The notes: a model not told the origin generated them from the letters alone. A stretch of 30,373 nt of DNA from Chara braunii (GCA_003427395.1 BFEA01000223.1:1462298-1492670), one strand, 5' to 3'; positions 9,765 through 19,300 are shown, numbered from the stretch's first letter. Made by a program: numbers and translations.

Positions 9765-10600
9765 TCAGACACATAGTTTCCTAGAAAGCCCACTTTGCGG
9801 TGAGCAAAGCTTGGCGTAGAAGTCGTGCTTGCATAAGCATTGTAGGACATCGTGGAAGTGTTTGAGATAGTCTTCTAAGGTACGACTGCAGACCCAGATG
9901 TCATCCAGGTACACAAGAACGTACTCCATAAGGATGTCCCTGAAGATATCGTTCATCGTCGTTTTGAAGTTGGTGGGTGCATTGCGAAGGCCAAATGGCA
10001 TCACCGTGAACTCGTAGTGGTCAAAACGTTATCAAAAGGCGGTCTCCGACTAGTTCAATGTCGTTTTGAAGTTGGTGGGTGCATTGCGAAGGCCAAATGG
10101 CATCACCGTGAACTCGTAGTGGTCAAAACGTTATCAAAAGGCGGTCTCCGACTAGTTCAATGTCGTTTTGAAGTTGGTGGGTGCATTGCGAAGGCCAAAT
10201 GGCATCACCGTGAACTCGTAGTGGTCAAAACGCTATCAAAAGGCGATCTCCGACTAGTCCTCTAAGCCAACGCAGATCAGGTGGTAATCGCTACAAAGAT
10301 TAATCTTCGTAAAGAAGCGGTTGCCTGCCAGACGGTTAAACAACTCATCAGCGTGAGGCATGGGATAATTGTTCTTAGTCGTGTAACGGTTAAGGGCACG
10401 CTAATCGATGTAGAGGCGGGGAGTTCCATCTGCTTTGCGAGCAAAGAGGACGGGTGCCCCCCAAGGCGGGTTATTAGGTTTAATGAAACCCACTTGAAGG
10501 AGTTCCTCAAGATAACGCTAGAGTTCCTTTCCCTCTGGAATCAAGAATCGGTAGGGTGTCTGGTGGACACGATAGTTAGGCACGAGCTGGATAAAATGTT
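9765..10600 (-). pseudogene. reverse transcriptase remnant with internal triplication
   Basis: The minus strand begins with an [11 protein letters not shown]...GAPVLFARK fingers block and continues with a CID-x-RALN-like block containing a stop. The FFTKINLCSDYH block has Asn where the first catalytic Asp belongs. Then VMPFGLRNAPTNFKTT appears three times in tandem, followed by VYLDDIWVCSRT with the YLDD box intact (about 9905). The fingers-palm sequence is recognisable Ty3/gypsy RT but cannot be functional. Confidence 0.8.
9961..10257 (-). repeat. three tandem copies of a 102-bp RT segment
   Basis: Copies occupy 9961-10062, 10063-10164 and 10165-10257. The first two are identical base for base. 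The third has two substitutions and then runs into unique RT sequence. The period is 34 codons, so frame is kept. Each copy carries the same paired stop region upstream of the MPFGL motif, so the duplication happened after, or together with, loss of function. Confidence 0.92.
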
Positions 10601-10718
10601 CAACACCGCGCATCAGAGGGATCCCGCTGTATGAGAAATACGGGAGAAAACGTTGTGATACTCTCCAGTCAAGTCACAAACGGCGGACTCTAAGTCGGTC
10701 GTAAACCGTGTGAGTTTC

Positions 10719-11499
10719 TCAACGTTTGCATCTACGCGAGATGTGTGTGTGGAGTCGGGAGTAGATGACATAAGAACCTGGGTTGTCAAAGGGGTATCCA
10801 CAGACTGAGCGGTAGATGTAGAGATGGGAAGGGTCGGGGGGATCGGACTCCAAAGAGATGAGCTCAATGTTTGGACAGAGGGGATCGTCGCGAAGAAGAT
10901 CCATAATGTTCACTAAGTATAGGGTGATGTCCTCTTGACGTATGAAGTGAGAGAACTGGCAAGGGGAAGTAAAGGCTTTATACAGGTGGGACCCCGAGGG
11001 ACAAGGGTTCTGGGGAGGTAGGTCAGGAGAGTTGTCGCCCGTGGCACCAGTGAAGGGGACAAGATGGGTCTGACCACACTTGGTTCTGAGAACGAGTGTC
11101 TCGATCGCCCATTCGACCTCTGTGTCACGGAGCTTGCAAGACCAAGGAGTGCCAAGGATAAAGTCGTACCCAATCTCCAACACATCGAAGTATGCAGAGA
11201 ATGGTAGCGGCGAGACGCTTGGGTACTACCCGACAACTGGAGGGCAAGGGGGAAGCGGAAGTCGAAATCGTCTCATCGAAAAAGCGTTGCATCTTGTTAT
11301 CTTTGAGGGGAACGAAGATAAGAGAGCGAGACCCGAAGGTAGCTAGACAAGCTTCCTCAACCACGCGAGGGTGAACAAAATCTCCCTGCGGGCTGAAGTC
11401 CCATAAAGCGTGGTACACCCTCGTAGATGTCCCAAGGCGAATGGGAATGATATGGAGGGTGCGATCAGGGTCTGAGAGCAGAGCGAAAAGGCGACGCAA
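10719..11499 (-). pseudogene. aspartic protease remnant of the minus-strand element
   Basis: A RTLHIIPIRLG...ALWDFSPQGDFVHPRVVEEA segment (11499-11125) occupies the retropepsin position, but the catalytic D-[ST]-G is degraded to D-F-S. A second frame carries the GYDFILGTPW block that closes the fold (11180-11140), followed by a linker to RT. A frameshift separates them. Confidence 0.65.
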
Positions 11500-11795
11500 G
11501 ACGTGTATGTGTCACTTGAGTCGCTCCTGACGAGCTTGAAGAATGATCCAGAAGAGATGACACAACATCATCGCGAATCGCCAATTGAGCACTACAACGA
11601 GTTGTACGAACAGAGCGACACATCGGAAGTCTCTGAGGGGAAGGACTAGAGTGGTGGTCTGTTGTGGGGCAAACAGTACCTCGATAGACGATGGGGTAGA
11701 GGGAATTGTGTCTGTCATGTGCCGATGAACCTCTAGTGTGGTAGCCAGAGGGGCGAACCGCCACTCGATGAAGTGACCTCCAACAAGAAGTCTCA

Positions 11796-13346
11796 TCACA
11801 AACAAGGCAGGCGTCCTGAAACACCCGGATGTGAAGCTCCAGATCGACTGGTGCAGTAGACCCGGACCATCTGGTCATGGCGAGTGTCAAAGCGGTCCTG
11901 GAGGAAGGTCGTGAAGTTCGCGAAGGCAGAAGTCTCGGTCGTGCGTAGATGATGAGTATAATAGCTCTCCCATGCAGCAAAAGAGCTGCCTCGCAATTTG
12001 GTTGCGACCGCATTGCACCACATCTTGTGACGAGTAGTTGTCAGGGTCAGTGTGTACGTGGCTATCTGCAACCACTATGATACGCGGAGTGTGCCATCAT
12101 ACTTAGGCATGTCCGGGAGGCGCACAATGGGGGGCCTGATGTGCTGACGGCGAGGGGAGGGAGGCTGAGGCGCCTACACTATGGCAACAAAAGTTGGAGA
12201 CGATGCAGGGGTAGGAGTGAGAGGAAGTCGTGGGCCGCGGTTGTTGGCGGAAAAAGCAGCAGAGGTGGAGGCAACAACCGCAGACAACTGTGATAGAGTG
12301 GCAAGGTAGGAGGGTAGAGGCGGAGGAGTAGGTCAAGGGAAACAAGCCTATAAGGTAGAGGTTGGAGGGGAAGAAGAAGAAGAAGGGTGAGCGGCCTGTG
12401 AAGGGTAAGGATGTCTCAAGGTAAGAATCTCGGCCTTGATCTGCGCAAGAGTGGCTTGCAAAGCAACCACTCGCTGGGTGTGTGAAGTCGCAGGAGGAGG
12501 GATAGGAGAGGGTACCCGAGCGGGAGGTGGCATCCCGAGTTGACGGGTGTCCTGAGGTGAAGGTGAGGGAATGAAAGAAGGAAGTAGAGGTACAGACCGT
12601 AATGCTGCAACCGGTGCAGGAAGCTCGTAAGCAGCACCGGAATGGGTAGATAAAGTTTCCTGGCCAGATACCTGTATCTGGGCGGCAGTACCTAGGATAA
12701 TGGTTGAGTTGGTAGGGGCGGCTGAGGTCGATGGAGGTGAACCAACAAACGGAGTGATATGACCGGCGGCGGCACTCACGACTGTTGAGGGGGAGTGTTG
12801 GGCCTGAACCACAATGGAGGAGGAACCACCACTTCTCAATGTTTGGAGTCGTGGAGAACTGGACTGTGAGCCAATCTGGGAGGGAATATGAGAGCGGTGG
12901 GGGGAGCGATGAAGAGAGCCCTTGAGGCAGTTGGCGTTAAGGGCGAACGTGTTGAGTTGCGCATCTAGACGTGCAAGCGCATCGAGTCACGCTTATATAG
13001 GTGCAAGAAGGGACGCAAGAGCGACGTGAAGGTCCATGGGATCTACAAGGGCCTGACCTTGGGCCGTCGGGTGGATGGGCGCTTGAGAGGTAGACAACGC
13101 CGCTGTGATCTCCTCGGATGTACTCCCGTTTGTGGGCGGAGACGGGAGGTAGGTAGACATGGTGAGAAATGGAGAAAAAGGTGAGTTGCTGAGTGGGGAA
13201 ACGAGCCAACCAATAAAGGTGAAGGTAGGGGCGGAGCGGAGATTATAGGTATCAGTTGGAGTTCGCCAAAATGGGTGGGTCGCACATGAGATGGTGGCAC
13301 GTAGCCGGTCGAGGGGAGAGGATCCGTTTGGGTCCAAAGTGCTCAA
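11796..13346 (-). pseudogene. gag remnant of the minus-strand element
   Basis: A first frame from 13346 is Pro/Ser/Thr-rich. A second (12839-12348) is low-complexity and ends with a short coiled-coil-like VVALQATLAQIKAEI stretch. A third (12071-11796) has the capsid pattern: KLRGSSFAAWESYY, then a FANFTTFLQDRF block, matching the W-x2-Y...F-x-L-x2-RF signature of retrotransposon gag. No CCHC knuckle was found in the following 400 bases. Three frames show that indels have broken the gene. Confidence 0.6.
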
Positions 13347-13381
13347 CGGGAGGAGTCGAAAAAGGAGGGGGGTAGGAGAAC

Positions 13382-14526
13382 CCTAAACGTTAGAAAACCC
13401 TAACCAGAATTGGTGGAGGTTACGGTGGAGTAGCGGCGACCTAATCAAGAAAAGAAAATAGCAACCATGGAGGGAAAAATAAATAAATAAAAGGTGAGAT
13501 TCCGAGATAAAAATAAATAAATAAATAAGCAAAGGGTGAAGAGAGAAATAATATTTATTTTTTTGGAATTTTCGGCAGTATTTTCCCACTCCCTATGCGG
13601 TCAAGATGTGCCAAGATAAGAGAAAAGAGTAACAAAATCACACTAACTTTCAAAATACCGCAAATTAAAATTTTCAAATAAATAAATAAATAAACGAGTA
13701 GGTGGAGGAGAGTAAAGAGAAAACTAAATTTTGGATTTTCAAAAATTTTGGCAGCATTTCGTTTAACCCATGGGGTTGAAATGTGCGATCAAGAAAATGA
13801 CTGAGTAAAAAGAGAAAAAATTTTCAGCACTTCGTTAAACCCCAAGGGGTCAAAATGTGCTGGAAGAAGAGACTAAGGAGAAAAAGAGAAATTTTGGCAG
13901 CACTTCGTTACCCCCAAGGGGTCAAAATGTGCGAACATAGCAAAATGGCTAAGTCCTATAAAAAATTGAGGGTGACGCACAAAAATTTAAAATTTCAAAA
14001 TAAATAATAATAACAAAAATAAAACAAAAAAATGAAAAAGGAGGAGGTGGTAAAATAATTTGAATTTTTGAAGAGGAAAAAAAAAATCAAACAGGAATTT
14101 CAGGAACACAAAAGAAGAGAAAAAAAAAACGAAGTTGGGGAGGGAGAGTTAAAAAGAGGTGAAAAAAGATCGAAAGAGGTGAGAAATAGAGAAATTTTGA
14201 GATGGTGGATGAGGGGGCTGGTGAGAATTAAGTTGGGGGAAGAAAAAAGGAGGGGAGGGTGGGAGAATGGAAGAGAAAAAGGTGGAAAGGGTGGAGAGTA
14301 AAATAAGAGATTAGTAGAAGAGCGTAAGTGAAGAGAAGAGTGGAGAAAAGATGGTGGAAGACGAGTGAAGAACCGAGGAAGATGAGAGAGCGTTAGAAAG
14401 GTGGGGGGAGAAGTAAAGAAAGGAGGAGGGAAGAGTGAGAGAGGGTGAGAGATTAATGGTAGAATTAGAAAAATATGATTAGAGGATGGAGGGGAGATAG
14501 AGAAAAGAAGGTGGGAGAGTGGGTTA
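13382..14526. other. AT- and purine-rich leader region with short tandem repeats
   Basis: No gene is seen. There are AAATAAATAAAT runs at 13480-13530 and 13675-13695. About four imperfect units of roughly 80 bases share a GGCAGCA(T/C)TTCGTT core and an ACCCC-AA-GGGGT palindrome followed by AAAATGTGC, at about 13575, 13750, 13827 and 13897. Purine-rich low complexity runs from 14060 to 14520. A plant telo-box-like AAACCCTAA lies at 13395-13403. The position fits the untranslated leader of the minus-strand retrotransposon. Confidence 0.5.
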
Positions 14527-14538
14527 GGGAAGGAGGGC
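14527..14538 (-). other. primer-binding-site-like sequence (tRNA-iMet type)
   Basis: The minus strand reads TTGGTATCAGCC, sharing TGGTATCAG with the plant initiator-tRNA primer site of LTR retrotransposons. A perfect 8-bp inverted repeat (gctcttgg/ccaagagc) flanks it on the LTR side. It is 1.2 kb upstream of the decayed gag. Confidence 0.45.
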
Positions 14539-14879
14539 TGATACCAAGCTCTTGGTTGGCCAAGAGCAAGATAATATTACCAAGATCCACAGGATTTTGG
14601 CCTTCAAGGAGTTGGCAGACTGCTGCTGCAACAACGAAAAAAATACTAAAACTAGTAGTCCGGGTAGGTTGAGATCTTGATCAGTTACCCAAATTTCACT
14701 GTAGCACAGCCCCCTAGCCAGGAGGGTCTTCAAAAGCCCTCAGCAAGCTGCCACGTGGCACTGCAGATAGCCAGTGTGCAGGCAATAGCAGCCACGGCTC
14801 ACTGGTCACCGACGGGGGGCGGGTTAAACAGTTGACGTGACACTCTTCAACACCAACGTGCCATATTACTAACTCATGT

Positions 14880-14965
14880 TGAGACTTTGGCCAGTATGTT
14901 AGGGCACTAGCCTCGCATGCGCAAGGCCAGCAGCTGGCCAGGTTCAAACCCTGGCAGATGCATCC
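14880..14965 (+). repeat. tRNA-Leu/Ser-like SINE module, copy 1
   Basis: The box A-like TGGCCAGTATGTTAGGGC (14888-14905) resembles the D-arm of class II tRNAs. A palindromic ggccagcagctggcc (14925-14939) sits where a long variable arm belongs. Box B GGTTCAAACCC (14941-14951) lies inside a perfect T-arm, GCCAGG-TTCAAAC-CCTGGC shape. The anticodon arm does not pair well, so it is not a working tRNA. The box A to box B spacing suits an internal RNA polymerase III promoter, as in SINEs. Confidence 0.65.
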
Positions 14966-15395
14966 CAAATCTTGATATCATCCGAAAGCGGGGCGGGGCA
15001 GCGGGGCTCAGGGGCGGATGCACATGCTCGGTCCATGTTCCACTTTTTTCTCCTCGACACGTAGCAGCTCTGCTAGAGCAGCTCGCCTTGTTTTTCCCGC
15101 CGTTCTCCGCATTCGAGCTTGCAAAAACGTTGAAAATCCCGCTCTCCAGAATTTACCCATCGATGGGGTGGGATGGAGCGGGGAACGCTCCCATTCCGAT
15201 ACCAGTGTGACGGACCCGCCGGGATGGCGGTCCATGCAAACAGCCATGTGTGCAGGCCGCAGCAGCAGCCACGGCGCGAGAGGGGGCGTGTCACTCACTG
15301 CTCACTGCTCGCCGACGGGGAGCGGGGGATGGTGGTGGTTTAAACAGCTCGCATGGCACTCTTCAACACCAATGGGCCTCATTACTAACTCATAT

Positions 15396-15480
15396 TGAGA
15401 CTTTGACTGGTATGTTAGGGCGCTGGCTACGCACGCGCAAGGCCAGCAGCTGGCTAGGTTCAAACCTTGGCAGCTGCATT
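15396..15480 (+). repeat. tRNA-Leu/Ser-like SINE module, copy 2
   Basis: Second copy of the module, with box A-like tgactggtatgttagggc at 15404-15421 and box B ggttcaaacct at 15457-15467. The variable-arm palindrome is damaged by one substitution. Differences from copy 1 are scattered, so the duplication is not recent. Confidence 0.6.
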
Positions 15481-15713
15481 TCAGATCTTGATATCATTCG
15501 GAAGCGGGCGGGGCAGTGGGGTGCGGGGGCGCGTGCACGCGCTCGATCCACGTTCCACTTTTTTCACCTCGACATGTGACAACTCTGCTATAGCAGCGCA
15601 CCTTGTTTCTCCTGTCATTTTCCACATTCGAGCTTCCAAACACGTTGAAAATCCCGCTCTCCAAAATTTACCCACTGACGGGGTGGGATGGGTGGGAGCG
15701 GGAAATGCTCACG

Positions 15714-15758
15714 CTCTGATACCAGTGTGATGGACCCGCCGGGATGGCGGTCCATCAG
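15714..15758 (-). other. tRNA-iMet primer-binding site next to a hairpin
   Basis: The minus strand reads TGGTATCAGAGC at 15725-15714, an exact 12-base match to the plant initiator-tRNA primer site. Three bases away, 15729-15758 is a hairpin, TGATGGACC with GGTCCATCA as arms, beginning TG and ending CA like an LTR. A near copy lies at 15198-15238. This looks like the edge of a very short-LTR (TRIM/SMART-like) element or a fragment of a larger one. Confidence 0.5.
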
Positions 15759-16100
15759 GATCAAGACGGAGGGATGGCGAAGGAGGAGATGGAGATGGAG
15801 ATGGAGATGGATAGGACAGCACAGCCCCGACGCAGAATCTGCACGTACTCTTAAACCACCAGTACCTCACTCAGCTATCAAGTCCGAGGCTCGGACTACC
15901 GATAGCACGATCATTCCTGAGCCTCGGACTTTATTGTCGAGCCTCGGACTTTATTGCCGAGCCTCGGACAACCGGTAGCACATCACAGAAAAATAAAAAA
16001 AAATAAAAAAACAAAAAAAGAACATACAACCTTCGGGGAAAAAAAAAAGGAAAAAAAGAAAGGAAATCGAAGAAGATTCATTATCGTGAATGGTTCACTA

Positions 16101-16118
16101 AGAGAGAGAGAGAGAGAG

Positions 16119-16185
<67 letters not shown>
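16101..16185. repeat. (AG)9 followed by (CT)n microsatellite
   Basis: (AG)n at 16101-16118 is followed by cc and about 32 CT units to 16185. The two halves are reverse complements, so they can fold back on themselves. Confidence 0.95.
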
Positions 16186-16188
<3 letters not shown>

Positions 16189-16248
16189 GTTCAAATGCGA
16201 ATGAATCTTCTGCGTTATCGCGGAAGATTCATTCGCATTTCAACGTTG
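16185..16248. repeat. 30-bp stem perfect-type hairpin
   Basis: The left arm 16185-16214 pairs with 16219-16248 around a TTAT loop. The stem is 30 bp with one mismatch (16192/16241) and one G-T wobble (16211/16222). The arm core is AAATGCGAATGAATCTTC. A related gaagattcatt occurs upstream at about 16073. Flanking (CT)n and (GA)n runs could extend the pairing. Confidence 0.92.
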
Positions 16249-16326
16249 ACACACAGAGAGAGAGAGAGAGAGAGCGTCAAAAACTTCCCGAGTCCGATCG
16301 TCTCCAATTTCCCCATGAGCCCACGT

Positions 16327-16328
<2 letters not shown>

Positions 16329-16365
<37 letters not shown>
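16329..16365. repeat. (CT)n microsatellite
   Basis: Uninterrupted CT dinucleotides between a cacgtag sequence and a C/T-rich unique stretch. Confidence 0.95.
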
Positions 16366-16369
<4 letters not shown>

Positions 16370-16504
16370 CAAACTTCCCCCCTGCCTCGCCCGTTTTGTT
16401 TTCATTTGTCACTTCCTTTTTTTTTTTCTTTTTTTTTTGACCCGTTTTTTGGGGAATACCGGTCGTTCGCCAGTGGGTACCCCATCCAACGAGGCGCATT
16501 CAAC

Positions 16505-16600
16505 CACCAGTACCTAGCGGTTGTTAAGGTCCGTGGCTCAGCCTACTGGTATCCCAAACCTTGCCGAGCCTCGAGCTACCGGTAGGTACACATCGGAAGA
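16505..16600 (+). repeat. second left-end-like copy of the inverted-repeat family
   Basis: ACCACCAGTACCT at 16504-16516 is followed by tgccgagcctcg and ctaccggtag modules, and then by the same A-rich to (GA)n succession as at 15851. It is more diverged than the copies at 15851 and 29996. Confidence 0.6.
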
Positions 16601-16704
16601 AAAAAAGAAGACAAAAAAAAAATTTGACATTCTTCTGCAAAAAAAAAGAAATTGAAAAAGAAAGATATCCGTTTGCACTTTCCATCTTTGGGTCGCGTGG
16701 AGGG

Positions 16705-16754
16705 GGAGAGAGAGAGAGACACACACACACACACACACACAGAGAGAGAGAGAC

Positions 16755-16826
<72 letters not shown>

Positions 16827-17478
16827 GGGATNNNNNNNNNNNNNNNNNNNNNNNNNNNNNNNNNNNNNNNNNNNNNNNNNNNNNNNNNNNNNNNNNNNNN
16901 NNNNNNNNNNNNNNNNNNNNNNNNNNNNNNNNNNNNNNNNNNNNNNNNNNNNNNNNNNNNNNNNNNNNNNNNNNNNNNNNNNNNNNNNNNNNNNNNNNNN
17001 NNNNNNNNNNNNNNNNNNNNNNNNNNNNNNNNNNNNNNNNNNNNNNNNNNNNNNNNNNNNNNNNNNNNNNNNNNNNNNNNNNNNNNNNNNNNNNNNNNNN
17101 NNNNNNNNNNNNNNNNNNNNNNNNNNNNNNNNNNNNNNNNNNNNNNNNNNNNNNNNNNNNNNNNNNNNNNNNNNNNNNNNNNNNNNNNNNNNNNNNNNNN
17201 NNNNNNNNNNNNNNNNNNNNNNNNNNNNNNNNNNNNNNNNNNNNNNNNNNNNNNNNNNNNNNNNNNNNNNNNNNNNNNNNNNNNNNNNNNNNNNNNNNNN
17301 NNNNNNNNNNNNNNNNNNNNNNNNNNNNNNNNNNNNNNNNNNNNNNNNNNNNNNNNNNNNNNNNNNNNNNNNNNNNNNNNNNNNNNNNNNNNNNNNNNNN
17401 NNNNNNNNNNNNNNNNNNNNNNNNNNNNNNNNNNNNNNNNNNNNNNNNNNNNNNNNNNNNNNNNNNNNNNNNNNNNNN

Positions 17479-17526
<48 letters not shown>
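16705..17526. repeat. (GA)n/(AC)n microsatellite spanning an assembly gap
   Basis: (GA)n with an (AC)n insert runs from 16705 to 16825. Bases 16832-17478 are 647 Ns. (GA)n resumes at 17479-17526. The gap almost certainly exists because the simple repeat could not be assembled, so its true length is unknown. Confidence 0.95.
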
Positions 17527-17528
<2 letters not shown>

Positions 17529-17690
17529 CCTCCCCGCGCCCTTGAATTTTGTTGTTTCTTTTCTTTTTTCTTTTCTTGTTTTTTGAAGTGGTATCTCGTT
17601 TTTTTTTTTTTGGTTATTTTATTTTCTAAAGAAAAAGAGCTCCTACTGGTCCTTCAACTCCCCGACCCCCGAAAGTCGCAGCGCGTTAAC

Positions 17691-17782
17691 GGCCGCGACT
17701 TTTTTCTATAGTTGGGTGAGGTACTAGTGGTTTAACGGCCACGTCGGCTTTTTCAAGCTGGGCGATGTACTGGTGGTTTAAC
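17691..17782. repeat. 46-bp tandem duplication of the right terminal repeat
   Basis: Two units, 17691-17736 and 17737-17782, both run from a ggcc start through a T-rich middle to a gtact-x-gtggtttaac end. Each end is the inverted complement of the left terminal repeat at 15851. This gives two alternative right ends for the element. Confidence 0.75.
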
Positions 17783-18560
17783 TGTGCAAATGAAGAATGA
17801 ATGAAAATACACACTGCAGTTGCGATATACCCCCAGCGGACTGACTGGATTGGACTGGCCTCGTATCGACAGTGGTACCGGGCAGGACTGGACTGGACTG
17901 AATATCCATGTGGCCTGTGAGATCAGGCCAACGACCTGGTCCCACAGGCCGAATAGGCAAATAGCCCTGGCTATAGGCCAGGGTAGGTAGAGTCCACTGC
18001 CATGCACTGGACTGGATTTTCTCTGGATTTTCACTTTTATCCATCTTCTGATCTCATCAGGTAGTGGTCTTGATATTATGGGTTGTTTTGCTATTTTTCA
18101 AACAGTAGACCTTTCAACCACTTTGCTTGTGTTCAACTCGTGATCTGTTCATCAGTGACCCCATGTGTGCAGAGCATTCAGCCACATGCACTGGGTGGGA
18201 GGACACCGAGGCAGCGGAAACACACTCAGGAGGCAGCGGAAACACACTCAGGAGGCCGCCGAGGCCGCTGAACCCCCCCCTCCTACGAGGGTTGTGATTC
18301 ATTGATGAACTTCGATCTGAACTAATATGTCTTCATACACATCACAATGTTTTGATTCAAGCAAGACTCAGACTTCATTTAATGCAGAGCTATAGTGATC
18401 TTGTTGTTGTCTTATAGATCAACTATTAGGGGTTCTCCATGATGTATGGAGAAGCACATTATCGCAAGCTAATCAGATTGGCTAATCAATGCCAGGTTCG
18501 GCCCCTGCATAACTTTTGGACTGTTGTCCATATGTCATGTCAGACTGCAAATTTTTCGCA
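17783..18560. other. no gene seen; several small hairpins and short repeats
   Basis: Inverted repeats occur at 17912-17950 (ggcctgtg/cacaggcc), about 17965-17983 (ccctggc/gccaggg) and about 18432-18453 (ttctccat/atggagaa). ggactg motifs recur between 17850 and 18020. A 22-bp direct repeat (aggcagcggaaacacactcagg) lies at about 18210-18255. The missing last exon of the aminoacylase gene was looked for here and not found. Confidence 0.5.
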
Positions 18561-18626
18561 TTGCTATTTTTTTGTTTTACAAAAGAAGGAGAAGGGAGAG
18601 CAGGATTGACGAACGAGGGGCCATAC

Positions 18627-19001
18627 CTCGTTGTGTGCATGCAGGAGCACAGGCGTGTTGCGGATAGGCGTGAAGCCTAGCGTAGGGACGCCTGCTGCCC
18701 TCAGATATCGTGCGTCTGTGCTGGCCACGAAGATTCCTGGCTTTGACAATGGCACCCCTGACTTCTCCACGGCCTTCCGGAAGACATCCCAGTATGGGTT
18801 CGAGTCGTCCACTGCAGTGATCAGAGGCTTGCCACCTTTGCCCCTGACCACTCCTTGAGCAACAGCGAAACTCATATTCCGGTGCTCGGGGGCCCACTCT
18901 ACCTCGACACGCCTTCTGAAGGCTTCCACATCCGCAGTCGGTGGCAGCCTGAAGTCTATTCCGGCTACAGCCTCTGAAGGCTGCACATTGATCACTGGAC
19001 C
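18627..19001 (-). CDS. ACY1: aminoacylase-1-like M20 peptidase, exon 2
   Basis: The exon runs from an acceptor (polypyrimidine-type GTTGTTGTTCAG, AG at 19003-19002) to a donor GAG|GTATGG (GT at 18626-18625). It is 375 bases, 125 codons, phase 0 at both ends, and joins exactly to exon 1. It encodes the end of the dimerisation domain (GIDFRLPP) and the return to the catalytic domain: DDSNPYW, TDARYLRAAGVPTLGF and the LLHAHNE block. The His of that block (residue 470) is the last zinc ligand of the M20 family. About 40-50 C-terminal residues are still missing, so another exon must lie further left, perhaps across the repeats and gap. Confidence 0.9.
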
Positions 19002-19235
19002 CTGAACAACAACCACCACCACCACAACAACAACAAAAACAACAACAGTATGCGTAAATATAGCACAAATTCAAATCCAAGCGGGAGAACAAGCAATGCC
19101 CACATCCAGAATCCAGGAGGGAAACAGCTGCGAAGAGTGATGCTACTGTGCAGATCGAGGCTGCACCAGCACCATTCAGGCAAGTGGTACCTGACACATT
19201 ACGGAGTTCGTATCAGCAAGAAGGAAAAGAATACC

Positions 19236-19300
19236 AACGGGCATAGCTCAGTTGCAACACACAGACCTGAGTTCGAATCCAGATGGAACCAGACGAATGA
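19236..19300 (+). repeat. tRNA-like SINE fragment
   Basis: GGGCATAGCTCAGTTG at 19240-19255 matches a tRNA D-arm (box A), and GAGTTCGAATCC at 19269-19280 matches box B. Only about 16 bases separate them, so the anticodon arm is missing and this is not a tRNA gene. It lies in the aminoacylase intron, antisense to it. Confidence 0.5.

Larger units (their letters stand above)
7797..14540 (-). mobile_element. decayed Ty3/gypsy retrotransposon, minus strand
   Basis: Read on the minus strand, domains appear in the order gag (about 13346-11800), protease (11499-10719), RT (10600-9765), RNase H (9577-8934) and integrase (about 8900-7797). A leader-like AT-rich stretch and a primer-binding-site-like sequence (TGGTATCAGC, near 14536-14527) precede gag. 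The coding frame is broken by many stops and frameshifts, and the first RT catalytic Asp is replaced, so the copy is long dead. It differs from the plus-strand element in sequence and therefore belongs to another family. No chromodomain or 3' LTR is seen; the repeat cluster starts where they should be. Confidence 0.85.
14768..15758 (+). repeat. tandem pair of about 520 bp with tRNA-like modules
   Basis: Unit 1 (about 14768-15238) and unit 2 (about 15239-15758) align along most of their length: tgtgcagg at 14776/15248, tatgttagggc at 14895/15411, gataccagtgtga at 15198/15718. The offset grows from 472 to 520, so unit 2 contains extra bases near its start. Each unit contains a tRNA-Leu-like SINE module in its first half. 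Each ends with a sequence resembling the 3' end of initiator tRNA-Met and a hairpin with ggacc/ggtcc arms. Confidence 0.8.
15851..17735. mobile_element. terminal-inverted-repeat element with microsatellite core, interrupted by assembly gap
   Basis: The left end (15851-15878) is the inverted complement of the right end (17708-17735) with only a few mismatches; the shared terminus is TTAAACCAC-x-AGTACCTCAC. Inside the left end are three gagcctcggac modules, then an A-rich stretch, a long hairpin and (CT)n/(GA)n runs. No transposase frame is present, so it is a non-autonomous (MITE-like) candidate. No target-site duplication is clear. An inner left-end-like sequence at 16505 suggests nesting or internal duplication. 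Confidence 0.6.

Noticed and set aside
13381-13403. Interstitial telomere repeat (CCCTAAA-like)
   Set aside because: Only two imperfect units; better described as telo-box-like motifs in the leader.
1-14540. CRISPR array or bacterial operon
   Set aside because: The direct repeats are contiguous tandem repeats without unique spacers, and the gene content is eukaryotic retrotransposon.
16561-17586. Long plus-strand open frame across the N gap
   Set aside because: It consists of Arg-Glu repeats from (GA)n and undefined codons; an artefact.
19236-19300. A tRNA gene
   Set aside because: Box A and box B are present but the anticodon arm is missing, so it is kept only as a SINE-like fragment.
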